NCBI RefSeq assembly: GCF_007556755.1
Contig: NZ_VJOO01000008.1
Coordinates: 1-64,000 of the forward strand
Length of the DNA: 64,000 nt
Source: Tepidimonas fonticaldi
GTDB lineage: Bacteria; Pseudomonadota; Gammaproteobacteria; Burkholderiales; Burkholderiaceae_C
Direction: 5' to 3'
Made by a program: the position numbers and the translations under genes. Of this stretch, positions 1-9,484 are shown piece by piece (the stretch's first letter is position 1; each line of letters starts with the position of its first letter). A model generated the notes under the pieces. That model was not told the DNA's origin, did no database searches, and saw only the letters and a program-made list of their open reading frames with translations.

Positions 1-95
1 ACCGCCCGCGCGCCATCCACGGCTTCTACCCTCCGATCGCGGTCTACCAGGCCATGCTGCAGAAGGCCACCCAAGCCAGCCACTCCCTTCAGTGA
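1..95 (+). pseudogene. C-terminal end of an IS30-like transposase (cut by window edge)
   Basis: An open frame enters from the left edge and stops at a TGA at 93-95. Its last 30 residues include RPRAIHGFYPP. This resembles the NRPRKxLGxxxP tail of the DDE integrase domain in IS30-family transposases. The rest of the gene is outside the window, so I cannot say whether it is intact. The likely terminal inverted repeat of the element follows directly. An alternative is another rve-type transposase such as IS481. The family call is an inference from a short motif. Confidence 0.45.
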
Positions 96-130
96 TTCCA
101 CCGTTGCACTTGGTGGTTGACACCGCCCAT
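96..130 (+). mobile_element. Probable right end (terminal inverted repeat) of the IS30-like element
   Basis: Directly after the transposase stop comes CCGTTGCACTTGGTGGTTGA. Such 'GTTGCACTT...TTGA' ends are what I recall for several betaproteobacterial IS30 elements. Only one end is in the window, so neither the inverted repeat partner nor the target duplication can be verified. Confidence 0.35.
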
Positions 131-277
131 GAACATATGTATTCTTATTCAGATACACCGATGGCCTTTTTCCTCGCCCTGAAGAGGGACCCAGCACTAC
201 GTCGCCCCCTCTAAGCGCACTTCGGCAGCAATGCGCCGTGGCCAACCCAATGACCAGGATTGCTGAAGGACGTGCCC

Positions 278-1171
278 ATGGAACTTCGTCATTTGCGCTG
301 CTTCGTGGCTCTCGCCGAAGAGCTGCATTTCACCCGTGCTGCGGAGCGCTTGCACATCGAGCAGCCGCCGCTGTCCCGCACGATCAAGGAATTGGAAGAC
401 GAACTGGGGGTGCTGCTCTTTGACCGCGATCGGCGGGGAACGCGGTTGACGCCAGCGGGCACCACCTTCCTTCAGGACATTCGCAGGCTGTTCACCAACC
501 TGGAGCAGGCACGAGAAAACGTCAGGGCGATCGCCGCAGGCCTAAGAGGCAGCGTGCGCATCGCCATCTCCGATGGCGCCATCGACCCGCGGCTGTCTGC
601 ACTTCTTGCCCTGTGCCGCCAGGAGGAGCCGGAGATCGAAATACGGCTCTCCGAGGTCACCCTGGCGGAACAGTTGCGGGGACTGCGATCCGGCGACTTC
701 GCGATCGGTTTCGCACACACCGCGGACGTCGGCGACGGACTGGTGACGGAGCCCATCTGGCAGGACCCGCTGGTGGTGACCGTGCCGATCCGGCACCCGT
801 TGCTGGCCCACAAGGAAGTGTCGCTACGTGAACTCGTGAGTTACCCGCTGGTGATGTGCGATCCGCAGCTTTGCGAGGGCTACTGCCGCGAATTGACCCG
901 GCTGCTACATCCCCTGGAGCGCGAGTCCACCATCGTTGAGCATGTCTCGTCGCTGGACATGATGCTCACATTGGTCGGAGCTGGTTACGGCATCGGCTTC
1001 GCAACGGCGACCCGAATCGCGGCGTGTCAACGTCCCGACGTGGTGATCCGGCCGTTGGCGCTCGATTCGGCCGTCATCATCACCTACCTGCTTCGGCCCG
1101 AAGGCGGTAGCGGACTATCCGCACCCGTAGAGCGCTTCATCGAGCGTTTGCGTTCGCCAAAGAGCGATTAG
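278..1171 (+). CDS. LysR-family transcriptional regulator
   Basis: A 297-aa protein of usual LysR length. The N-terminal winged HTH spans about residues 1-60 (MELRHLRCFVALAEELHFTR, then AAERLHIEQPPLSRTIKELE). The periplasmic-binding-type effector domain spans about 90-290. The ATG at 278 is preferred over an in-frame TTG 18 nt upstream because GAAGGA sits 7 nt ahead of it and LysR proteins start at this point. The effector domain is clearly related to the stand-alone domain encoded at 1596-2237: both share RLSALLAL and a MM-x-L-x-V-x-AGYGIG block. The gene is cargo of the mobile element. The effector and target genes are unknown. Confidence 0.9.
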   Translation: MELRHLRCFVALAEELHFTRAAERLHIEQPPLSRTIKELEDELGVLLFDRDRRGTRLTPAGTTFLQDIRRLFTNLEQARENVRAIAAGLRGSVRIAISDGAIDPRLSALLALCRQEEPEIEIRLSEVTLAEQLRGLRSGDFAIGFAHTADVGDGLVTEPIWQDPLVVTVPIRHPLLAHKEVSLRELVSYPLVMCDPQLCEGYCRELTRLLHPLERESTIVEHVSSLDMMLTLVGAGYGIGFATATRIAACQRPDVVIRPLALDSAVIITYLLRPEGGSGLSAPVERFIERLRSPKSD

Positions 1172-1197
1172 CTACGACGCCTGCGCCACATCCGGCG

Positions 1198-1506
1198 TCA
1201 CGCATCGCCCTGAAGGTAGAGGTTGCGCTCCGTGGCCGTCATCAGTTCGGCCGAGCTGATCTTGAGAGCCAGGGAAATTTTTAGAATGAGAGCGAGTGTC
1301 GGCATGTGCTCGCCGCGCTCAATCTTGCCCATGTGCGAGCGCGCGATCCCCGCCAAGCCCGCGAACTCATCCTGAGCAATCCCCTGAGCCAGGCGAGCGG
1401 CTCGCACCGCTTGCCCGAACGCCAACGCCGGTGCGGACTCATAGGTGGTTACTCCGGCGGGCCGTCCAGGCCGAATAGTGCGCTTCTGCATTCGCAGAAG
1501 CGTCAT
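1198..1506 (-). CDS. XRE-family helix-turn-helix regulator
   Basis: Small protein (102 aa from ATG 1506, or 97 aa from ATG 1491). It carries a Cro/C1-type HTH at about residues 30-84, with the motif QDEFAGLAGIARSHMGKIERGEHMP, which is diagnostic of XRE repressors. Neither candidate start has a good Shine-Dalgarno sequence. Two perfect 9-bp inverted repeats lie at the 5' end of the gene, at 1481-1502 and 1517-1537, and look like operators. The gene is divergent from an HTH-less LysR effector domain. It probably autoregulates and controls that neighbour, which is an inference. Confidence 0.8.
   Translation of the reverse strand: MTLLRMQKRTIRPGRPAGVTTYESAPALAFGQAVRAARLAQGIAQDEFAGLAGIARSHMGKIERGEHMPTLALILKISLALKISSAELMTATERNLYLQGDA
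1481..1502. promoter_or_regulatory. Perfect 9-bp inverted repeat over the XRE gene start
   Basis: CGCTTCTGC and GCAGAAGCG are separated by 4 nt (ATTC). The repeat overlaps the candidate ATG at 1491 and lies inside the gene if the start is 1506. It could be an operator for the XRE protein or an mRNA hairpin masking the internal start. Confidence 0.45.
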
Positions 1507-1516
1507 GGAATCACTG

Positions 1517-1537
1517 ATCTTTAACCACGTTAAAGAT
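1517..1537. promoter_or_regulatory. Perfect 9-bp inverted repeat in the divergent XRE / LysR-domain promoter region
   Basis: ATCTTTAAC and GTTAAAGAT are separated by CAC. The repeat is AT-rich in a GC-rich context and sits 10 nt upstream of the XRE ATG at 1506, in the 89-nt gap between divergent genes. Size and position fit an XRE dimer operator. Binding is inferred. Confidence 0.55.
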
Positions 1538-1595
1538 ATCTCTTGAGTATGATGTCGGCTGCTCTTTTCGATCCCGTTGCCTCTTGGGGGCATCC

Positions 1596-2237
1596 ATGCA
1601 CAACGCCATCAGACCGTCCCCGAATTTCACACTCGCCATAGCGCCAGGTGTGCCGTCTTCACGGCTGTCGGCGCTGCTTGCACTGCAGCGAGCGCACGAG
1701 CCGGGTGTCGCGATCGCCGTGCGTGAAGTTTCGGATCAAGAGCTGGTAACGGGCCTGCATGAGGGCCGCTACGACGCGGGGCTATCTCTTAGCAGTGCGG
1801 GGGATCACCTGACGAGTAGCCGGAGGCTGTGGTGCGAAAGCATGGCCGTCGCGATACCACCGCGGTTCCGTTTGGTTGATCAGGCGAAGCTCACCATCTC
1901 CGATCTTCAGGACTATCCAATCTATCGCTGGCAGGCGGAGGCTTGTCCCTTGCTGGACGAGAGGTTGGCCTCCCTGATGCCAGTGGACCAAGAGAACATC
2001 CTGCCTGCAACTTCATTCGAGATGATGGCGCTGTGGGTTTCAGCCGGCTACGGCATCGGCGTATGCGCGCAATCGCGCATCGAGCGTGCCCATCAATGGG
2101 GGGTAAGCATGCGACCGCTCGCCGATGGCCCCTATGAGATCGTGACGTACCTCCAACGGCCCCACGCGCAAGCAGATTCTGCTGCCAAGCGTTTCGAGCG
2201 CAGGGCGCTGCAGATCGCCGAGGCAGGCGCCCTGTAG
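1596..2237 (+). CDS. Stand-alone LysR-type effector-binding domain (no HTH)
   Basis: A 213-aa protein that aligns along its whole length with the effector domain of LysR regulators, including the neighbour at 278-1171. Shared blocks include RLSALLAL, the AGYGIG turn and a C-terminal IVTYLQRP like IITYLLRP. No winged HTH precedes it: the upstream sequence is the intergenic region and the divergent XRE gene. ATG 1596 is chosen over an in-frame TTG at 1584 because a G-run (1586-1590) precedes the ATG. It may sense a ligand and act through the XRE protein, or modulate the full LysR. It could also be a decayed LysR that lost its N-terminus. Confidence 0.75.
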   Translation: MHNAIRPSPNFTLAIAPGVPSSRLSALLALQRAHEPGVAIAVREVSDQELVTGLHEGRYDAGLSLSSAGDHLTSSRRLWCESMAVAIPPRFRLVDQAKLTISDLQDYPIYRWQAEACPLLDERLASLMPVDQENILPATSFEMMALWVSAGYGIGVCAQSRIERAHQWGVSMRPLADGPYEIVTYLQRPHAQADSAAKRFERRALQIAEAGAL

Positions 2238-2245
2238 CAGGCACT

Positions 2246-2280
2246 CCTATAGGCCGGAGCCGTCTCATCCCGGCCATAGG
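2246..2280. terminator. Hairpin between convergent genes
   Basis: CCTATaGGCCGG pairs with CCGGCCATAGG (11 bp, one bulged A, 12-nt loop). It lies between the stops of the rightward LysR-domain gene and the leftward integrase. There is no U-run, so termination is inferred from the position and strength of the stem. Confidence 0.4.
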
Positions 2281-2290
2281 TTGCAGCATG

Positions 2291-2310
2291 GGACTAGACC
2301 GGACTAGACC
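2291..2310. repeat. Tandem 10-bp direct repeat at the integrase stop
   Basis: GGACTAGACC occurs twice back to back. The second copy contains the TAG stop of the integrase gene. It may reflect slippage or an old junction. No function is known. Confidence 0.7.
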
Positions 2311-4247
2311 CCTTCAAGCACCGCTGCGCTGTCCACCAGTCGGCGGACGCTCTGCCGCACGTCCTCGGGGATGGGCCGCGGGGCAACGGCCTCGGGCACA
2401 TCCGCATGGTGCTGGTAGTCGCCCATGAGAACCCGGATGATTGCGGGCACGTTCGTTGGCGTGACCGCATCAATGGCCGCACGATCACCCAGGTCGGGGT
2501 GAGGCTGGGTCAGCATGCGGTACAGGTCCCACGAATCGGCGTGCGGGCATTGGTTCATGAGCACTTGGGCCAGCTTGTGCTTGAGCGGCACCAGTTGCCA
2601 GTCGGGAACCCGCTGCCCCCGGTTGCCCAGGCTGATCGACAGCAGCTTGCCCGCCTTCAGCTCGCGGTTGATCTGGTCCTTGGACTTCCCGGCCAGCTTG
2701 CCGAACAGCGGGACCGGCAGATTGTTCGGCGACTCGTAGATGGCCAGCATTTCCTCGCGCTCGCGCTGGATCGCGGAGACTTCCGGCTCCGGGGCATGCA
2801 CCGGAGGCGGCGGCACCTGCGACAGCCGCTGGAACATGATTCCGCCGCTGTTGGGGGTCACGACGATAGGCGTGGCCACCACGGGCGGCACGCCGGGGAC
2901 AACAGGCTCAGCAGTCGTGGAGACCGCGCCCACCACTTCCTCCACTTCCGCCATTGCCGGCACCCCGTCGATACGGATGGTCAGATGCGCGCTCGCGGCT
3001 TCGACTTCACCCTGTTCGAGCAGGTCAAGACGGTCTGCCCAGTCCTGCATCATGCGACGCCGAGGCTCCACGTACTTGGCGTGGTTGTAGGCCGAACTCA
3101 CCTTGTTGGGGTCGGAGTGCGAAAGCTGAGCGTCCACCCAAATCTTCGGGTATCCGATCTCGTTGAGCGCGGTCGAGATGGTGCCGCGGATGCCGTGGCC
3201 GGTCAGGCGCCCCTCGTAGCCCATGAGCTGCACGGCCTTGTTGAGGGTGTTCTCGCTGATGCGCTTCTTGAGTTCGCTGCGATGCGACAGCAGGTACTTC
3301 TGCGCTGGACGCATCACGCCCAGGAGATAGCGCACGATCTCGATGGCCTGCAGGGACAGGGGCACGATGTAGGGCGGCACGTCCTGCGGCCGCTTGCCGG
3401 CCTTGCGCATTTCGTCCTGGAGTTGCTTGACGACCTGCGGCGGGATGATCCACAAGCCGCGGTCGAGGTCGAATTGCTCAGGCTCGGCCAGGCGCAACTC
3501 GCCCGTGCGCACCCCCGTCAGGAACAGCAGCCGGACGCCAAGCTGGGTCTGCCAGCCCCGGGGGTTGTAGCGCCGGAGCTTCTGAAGGAACTCGGGCAGC
3601 TCGGGCAGGTGCAGATAGGGGTTGTGGGCCACCGGGGGCTTGGGCTCGGCCACCACGTCCAGGTCCGCGGCCGGATTGACTTCCAGCCCTTCGGCGATGA
3701 CCAGGGCATAGCGGAACATCTGGTTGAACCAGGTGCGGACCTTCTCGGCGGTGGTGAACGCCTTGCGTTTCTCGATCGCCGCCACGACGCCCACGAGCTG
3801 GGGCCGTCGAATGTCGTAGATCGACATCTTCCCCAGGGTAGGCAGCACGTCCTTGTTGAAGATGCGCAGGATCTGCGAAAGCGTGCTCTGACGGCCTTCC
3901 TTGAGTTCCTTGCGGCGATGCTCGACCCAAGCATCGAAGACGTTCTTGAAGGTGTATTCGCCCGCCAGCTTGGCCGCGTGCCGGCGCTGGTCGCGTTCGA
4001 TTTGGGGATCAATGCCCTTGGCGAGCAGAACCTGAGCCTTGTCCCGCTCGGCGCGGGCCTCGCGCAGACTGAGGGCGGGATAGCCACCCAGGGACATGCG
4101 CTTTTGCTTGCCCAGCCAGTAGTATCGGAAGATCCACGACTTGCCGCCTGCGGCAGAGACCATCAGGCCCAGGCAGTCGTTATCGGAGAGGGTGTAGCGC
4201 TTGCCGGTGGTTCTTGCCTGCCGGACTGTCAGATCAGAGAGTGCCAT
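2304..4247 (-). CDS. Site-specific tyrosine recombinase of ICEclc/PAGI-2 (IntB13) type
   Basis: A 647-aa integrase. The DUF4102 arm-binding domain spans about residues 1-90 (WIFRYYWLGKQKRMSLGGYP). The core-binding domain is about 100-210 and the catalytic domain about 215-410, with Arg247 (TGVRTGE), His351-x-x-Arg354 (HGIRG), His377 (LSHSD) and the nucleophile probably Tyr387 (SAYNHAKY). A long C-terminal extension of about 240 residues is characteristic of the large ICEclc/PAGI-2 integrases, which use the 3' end of tRNA-Gly. The gene reads away from a tRNA-Gly 3' end about 227 bp from its start, the arrangement known for IntB13. It would excise and integrate the element to the left. All catalytic residues are present, so it is probably functional. 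Confidence 0.93.
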   Translation of the reverse strand: MALSDLTVRQARTTGKRYTLSDNDCLGLMVSAAGGKSWIFRYYWLGKQKRMSLGGYPALSLREARAERDKAQVLLAKGIDPQIERDQRRHAAKLAGEYTFKNVFDAWVEHRRKELKEGRQSTLSQILRIFNKDVLPTLGKMSIYDIRRPQLVGVVAAIEKRKAFTTAEKVRTWFNQMFRYALVIAEGLEVNPAADLDVVAEPKPPVAHNPYLHLPELPEFLQKLRRYNPRGWQTQLGVRLLFLTGVRTGELRLAEPEQFDLDRGLWIIPPQVVKQLQDEMRKAGKRPQDVPPYIVPLSLQAIEIVRYLLGVMRPAQKYLLSHRSELKKRISENTLNKAVQLMGYEGRLTGHGIRGTISTALNEIGYPKIWVDAQLSHSDPNKVSSAYNHAKYVEPRRRMMQDWADRLDLLEQGEVEAASAHLTIRIDGVPAMAEVEEVVGAVSTTAEPVVPGVPPVVATPIVVTPNSGGIMFQRLSQVPPPPVHAPEPEVSAIQREREEMLAIYESPNNLPVPLFGKLAGKSKDQINRELKAGKLLSISLGNRGQRVPDWQLVPLKHKLAQVLMNQCPHADSWDLYRMLTQPHPDLGDRAAIDAVTPTNVPAIIRVLMGDYQHHADVPEAVAPRPIPEDVRQSVRRLVDSAAVLEGV

Positions 4248-4403
4248 TTCGAGGCTCCTAAGTTATGACTTAGGCCTAATGCTCGTCATGGTTCCCGCTC
4301 AGCCCCAGCAACTATCCGGTAGCCGTCCCAACCGTATTCTTGTGCCTCAATTGGTCACTCAAAAACGGTAGCTGTGGGTGGATTTCCGTGGCGCTCGCTG
4401 GAA

Positions 4404-4430
4404 TGAAAAAAGGGGCCAAAGCCCCTCTTT
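4404..4430 (-). terminator. Rho-independent terminator downstream of the tRNA-Gly/Cys/Gly operon
   Basis: The stem AGGGGC/GCCCCT has a CAAA loop and is followed on the minus strand by six T residues. It lies between the integrase start and the tRNA-Gly 3' end, so it belongs to the mobile element if the attachment site is at 4474-4491. It would insulate the integrase promoter from read-through out of the tRNA operon. Confidence 0.7.
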
Positions 4431-4439
4431 TCAACGACT

Positions 4440-4463
4440 TACAGACGTCAGTAGAAGTCTGTA
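4440..4463. repeat. Inverted repeat just inside the element end
   Basis: TACAGAC and GTCTGTA (7 bp, perfect) flank a 10-nt spacer, 11 bp inside the putative attachment core. Position suggests an integrase arm site or operator. This is an inference. Confidence 0.4.
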
Positions 4464-4473
4464 GATCACTATC

Positions 4474-4491
4474 TGGAGCGGGAAACGAGTC
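4474..4491 (-). other. Putative attachment core (3' 18 bp of tRNA-Gly)
   Basis: The 3' end of the tRNA gene reads GACTCGTTTCCCGCTCCA. It nearly matches the 18-bp tRNA-Gly attB described for ICEclc (GTCTCGTTTCCCGCTCCA as I recall it). With the integrase just beyond it, this is the likely attL or attR. The partner copy would lie left of the window. An identical sequence is at 4719-4736 in the second tRNA-Gly. Confidence 0.65.
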
Positions 4492-4549
4492 TCGAACTCG
4501 CGACCTCAACCTTGGCAAGGTTGCGCTCTACCAACTGAGCTATTCCCGC
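4474..4549 (-). tRNA. tRNA-Gly (GCC)
   Basis: A 76-nt cloverleaf with GCGGGAA/TTCCCGC acceptor stem, anticodon loop TTGCCAA (GCC), T-arm GTTCGAGAC and an encoded CCA. It is the last tRNA of a Gly-Cys-Gly cluster and the probable integration site of the element to its left. The whole sequence is identical to the copy at 4719-4794. Confidence 0.97.
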
Positions 4550-4582
4550 CTGTGTCCCCGCCTGTGGCAGGGAACGTGACCC

Positions 4583-4656
4583 TGGAGGCGCGGGCCGGAG
4601 TCGAACCGACCTACTCGGATTTGCAATCCGGTGCATAACCGCTTTGCTACCGCGCC
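4583..4656 (-). tRNA. tRNA-Cys (GCA)
   Basis: A 74-nt cloverleaf with acceptor GGCGCGG, anticodon loop ATTGCAA (GCA), T-loop GGTTCGACTCC and an encoded CCA. It sits between two identical tRNA-Gly genes and is probably cotranscribed with them. Confidence 0.97.
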
Positions 4657-4718
4657 TTGTCTGGTTCAACCCGACAGACCGCCGGATTGGGCGACTGGCC
4701 AGCCAGCCACCCGGGATC

Positions 4719-4794
4719 TGGAGCGGGAAACGAGTCTCGAACTCGCGACCTCAACCTTGGCAAGGTTGCGCTCTACCAACTGAGCTATTCCCGC
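4719..4794 (-). tRNA. tRNA-Gly (GCC), second copy
   Basis: Identical to the tRNA-Gly at 4474-4549 across all 76 nt, including CCA. It is first in the Gly-Cys-Gly cluster and offers a second potential attachment site for the same integrase. Confidence 0.97.
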
Positions 4795-4845
4795 GTTGTT
4801 TCAGAGGTCTGCGACGTTGGTGGCGTCGCGTCGTCTGAAGCCATT

Positions 4846-4851
4846 ATTCTA
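4846..4851 (-). promoter_or_regulatory. -10 element of the tRNA-Gly/Cys/Gly operon
   Basis: TAGAAT on the minus strand lies about 50 nt upstream of the first tRNA. No convincing -35 is seen at 16-18 nt. The position just after the lon terminator supports it as the operon promoter. Confidence 0.4.
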
Positions 4852-4855
4852 CACC

Positions 4856-4886
4856 AAAAATCGGCGACTTTCCCTGCGGATCGCCG
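4856..4886 (-). terminator. Terminator of lon
   Basis: On the minus strand, CGGCGA and TCGCCG enclose a 13-nt loop and are followed by ATTTTT, 18 nt after the lon stop. The stem is short but the T-run is clear. Confidence 0.55.
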
Positions 4887-4903
4887 CCGATATCGGCAAG
4901 CGG

Positions 4904-7324
<2,421 letters not shown>

Positions 7325-7404
7325 CGGGAATTCCTTTCTCGCGGCTAAGTTGGGGGCGGCGAAGCCGGACTTCAAGCCCGCCCCCCTGCGCCGCCGGCAC
7401 GGGG

Positions 7405-8670
7405 TCAGGCCTGCTTGGCCGCTTCGCGGTAAACGAGCAGGGGCGCCTTGCCTTCGGTGATCGTGGCCTCCTCGACGACGACGCGCTCGACGTTGTGCAG
7501 GCTGGGCAGCTCGAACATGGTGTCCATCAGCGCCTGCTCCAGGATGGAGCGCAGGCCGCGCGCGCCGGTCTTGCGCTGCAGCGCCTTGCGCGCGATCGCG
7601 CGCAGCGCGGCGGGACGCACCTCCAGCTCCACCCCCTCCATGCCAAACAACTCGGCAAACTGCTTGACGACGGCGTTCTTGGGCACCGTGAGGATGTCCA
7701 CCAGGGCGTCCTCGGTCAGTTCGGCCAGCGCGGTCACCACGGGCAGGCGGCCCACCAGCTCCGGGATCAGGCCGTAGCGCACCAGGTCGTCCGGCTCCAC
7801 CTGCGCGAACAGCTCGGTCAGCGGGCGCTCGCGCTTGCTGCGCACGGCCGCGCCAAAACCGATGCCCGAGGCTTCGGTGCGCTGCTCGATGATCTTTTCC
7901 AGGCCGGCAAACGCGCCCCCGCAGATGAACAGGATGTTGGTCGTGTCGACCTGCAGCATGTCCTGATTGGGGTGCTTGCGCCCGCCCTGCGGCGGAACGC
8001 TGGCGATCGTGCCTTCGATCAGCTTGAGCAGGGCCTGCTGCACGCCCTCGCCCGAGACGTCGCGGGTGATGGACGGGTTCTCGGACTTGCGGGTGATCTT
8101 GTCGATCTCGTCGATGTAGACGATACCGCGCTGGGCCTTTTGCACGTCGTAGTCGCAGGTTTGCAGCAGCTTGGCGATGATGTTTTCGACATCCTCGCCG
8201 ACGTAGCCGGCTTCGGTCAGCGTGGTGGCGTCGGCCATCACGAAGGGCACATCCAGCTTGCGCGCGAGCGTGGCGGCCAGCAGCGTCTTGCCGCTGCCGG
8301 TGGGGCCGATCAGCAGGATGTTGCTCTTGGCCAGCTCGACACCGCTCTTTTTGACCGCGTCGTTGTGGCGCAGGCGCTTGTAGTGGTTGTAGACCGCGAC
8401 GGCCAGGGTCTTTTTGGCGGCCTCCTGGCCGATGACGTACTGATCCAGGTGTTCCTTGATCTGCCCCGGCGTGGGCAGCGCGTCGGTCAGCGCCGCGGTC
8501 CCCAGTTCCGTGGCCGGTGCTTCGTCACGGATGATGTCGTTGCACAGGTCGATGCACTCGTCGCAAATGAAGACCGAAGGGCCCGCGATGAGCTTTTTGA
8601 CCTCGTGCTGGCTCTTGCCGCAGAACGAGCAATACAGAGTCTTGTCGCGGCTACCTTTCTTGTCGGCCAT
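7405..8670 (-). CDS. clpX: ClpX, ATPase subunit of ClpXP
   Basis: A 421-aa unfoldase. An N-terminal zinc-binding domain has Cys14, Cys17, Cys36 and Cys39 (CSFC...CDEC). The AAA+ domain has Walker A GPTGSGKT at 122-129, Walker B IVYIDEID, and the IGF loop (SGIGFGA) that docks on ClpP. Length and all motifs are normal. It delivers tagged proteins to ClpP, whose gene lies 51 nt upstream, and is probably cotranscribed with clpP. Confidence 0.98.
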   Translation of the reverse strand: MADKKGSRDKTLYCSFCGKSQHEVKKLIAGPSVFICDECIDLCNDIIRDEAPATELGTAALTDALPTPGQIKEHLDQYVIGQEAAKKTLAVAVYNHYKRLRHNDAVKKSGVELAKSNILLIGPTGSGKTLLAATLARKLDVPFVMADATTLTEAGYVGEDVENIIAKLLQTCDYDVQKAQRGIVYIDEIDKITRKSENPSITRDVSGEGVQQALLKLIEGTIASVPPQGGRKHPNQDMLQVDTTNILFICGGAFAGLEKIIEQRTEASGIGFGAAVRSKRERPLTELFAQVEPDDLVRYGLIPELVGRLPVVTALAELTEDALVDILTVPKNAVVKQFAELFGMEGVELEVRPAALRAIARKALQRKTGARGLRSILEQALMDTMFELPSLHNVERVVVEEATITEGKAPLLVYREAAKQA

Positions 8671-8721
8671 GGGGAGTGCTGTATAGAGGGGTCGAAAAGG
8701 AAACGGTCGGACGGACCCGGA

Positions 8722-9330
8722 TCACGCGCGCTTGTCGATGACTTTGTCGACCAGCCCGTACTCGGCCGCCTCGGCCGCGGACATGAAATAGTCGCGCTCG
8801 GTGTCGCGCTCGATCTTCTCCAGCGGCTGGCCCGAGCGCTCGCTCAGGATGCGGTTGAGGTCGGCGCGCAGGCGCAGGATCTCGCGCGCGTGGATCTCGA
8901 TGTCGGTGGCCTGGCCCTGGGCGCCGCCCAGCGGCTGGTGGATCATCACCCGGGAGTTGGGCAGCGCAAACCGCTTGCCCTTGGCACCGGCCGCCAGCAG
9001 GAACGCGCCCATGCTGGCCGCCATGCCCACGCACAGCGTGGAGACATCCGGCTTGATGAAGTTCATCGTGTCGAAGATGGCCATGCCCGCGCTGACCGAG
9101 CCGCCCGGCGAATTGATGTAGAGCGAGATGTCCTTGTCCGGGTTCTCGCTCTCCAGGAACAGCAGCTGCGCGACCACCAGGTTGGCGGACTGGTCGTTGA
9201 CCGGTCCGACCAGGAACACGACGCGCTCCTTCAGGAGGCGGGAGTAGATGTCATAGGCCCGCTCGCCCCGTCCCGACTGCTCGATGACCATGGGGACCAA
9301 GCCGAGGTTCTGTACGTCCAATGCGCTCAT
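8722..9330 (-). CDS. clpP: ClpP protease subunit
   Basis: A 202-aa serine peptidase that forms the tetradecameric chamber of ClpXP. The catalytic triad is Ser106 (GMAASMGA), His131 (MIHQPLGG) and Asp180, with the same spacing as the E. coli triad. The start ATG 9330 is preceded by GGAG with a long spacer. It is encoded between tig and clpX, the standard arrangement. A TACAGT -10-like hexamer lies at 9372-9377 on the minus strand. Confidence 0.98.
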   Translation of the reverse strand: MSALDVQNLGLVPMVIEQSGRGERAYDIYSRLLKERVVFLVGPVNDQSANLVVAQLLFLESENPDKDISLYINSPGGSVSAGMAIFDTMNFIKPDVSTLCVGMAASMGAFLLAAGAKGKRFALPNSRVMIHQPLGGAQGQATDIEIHAREILRLRADLNRILSERSGQPLEKIERDTERDYFMSAAEAAEYGLVDKVIDKRA

Positions 9331-9410
9331 GCGTCGTCAGCTCCGAATCAAAGGGGTGTCCTTGGGGGCTTACTGTAACCGCTCGGGGCGGTTTGCGACG
9401 GCACCCCAAG

Positions 9411-9436
9411 AAAAAGGGCGGACCGGGGTCCGCCCT
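9411..9436 (-). terminator. Terminator of tig
   Basis: A perfect 10-bp stem (AGGGCGGACC/GGTCCGCCCT) with a 2-nt loop is followed on the minus strand by five T residues, about 50 nt after the tig stop. It is a canonical intrinsic terminator that separates tig from clpP. Confidence 0.85.
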
Positions 9437-9484
9437 CGTGGGTGGGGCCATGCCGCCCCATGGACGGCAGCGGCCGCGCCAAGA

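Noticed and set aside
2406-4268. A 620-codon open frame opposite the integrase
   Set aside because: It is the shadow of a complete tyrosine recombinase with all catalytic residues. The antisense protein has no recognisable domain.
4474-4794. The two identical 76-nt sequences as ends of an insertion element
   Set aside because: Both fold as complete tRNA-Gly with anticodon and CCA, with tRNA-Cys between them. They are a tRNA cluster.
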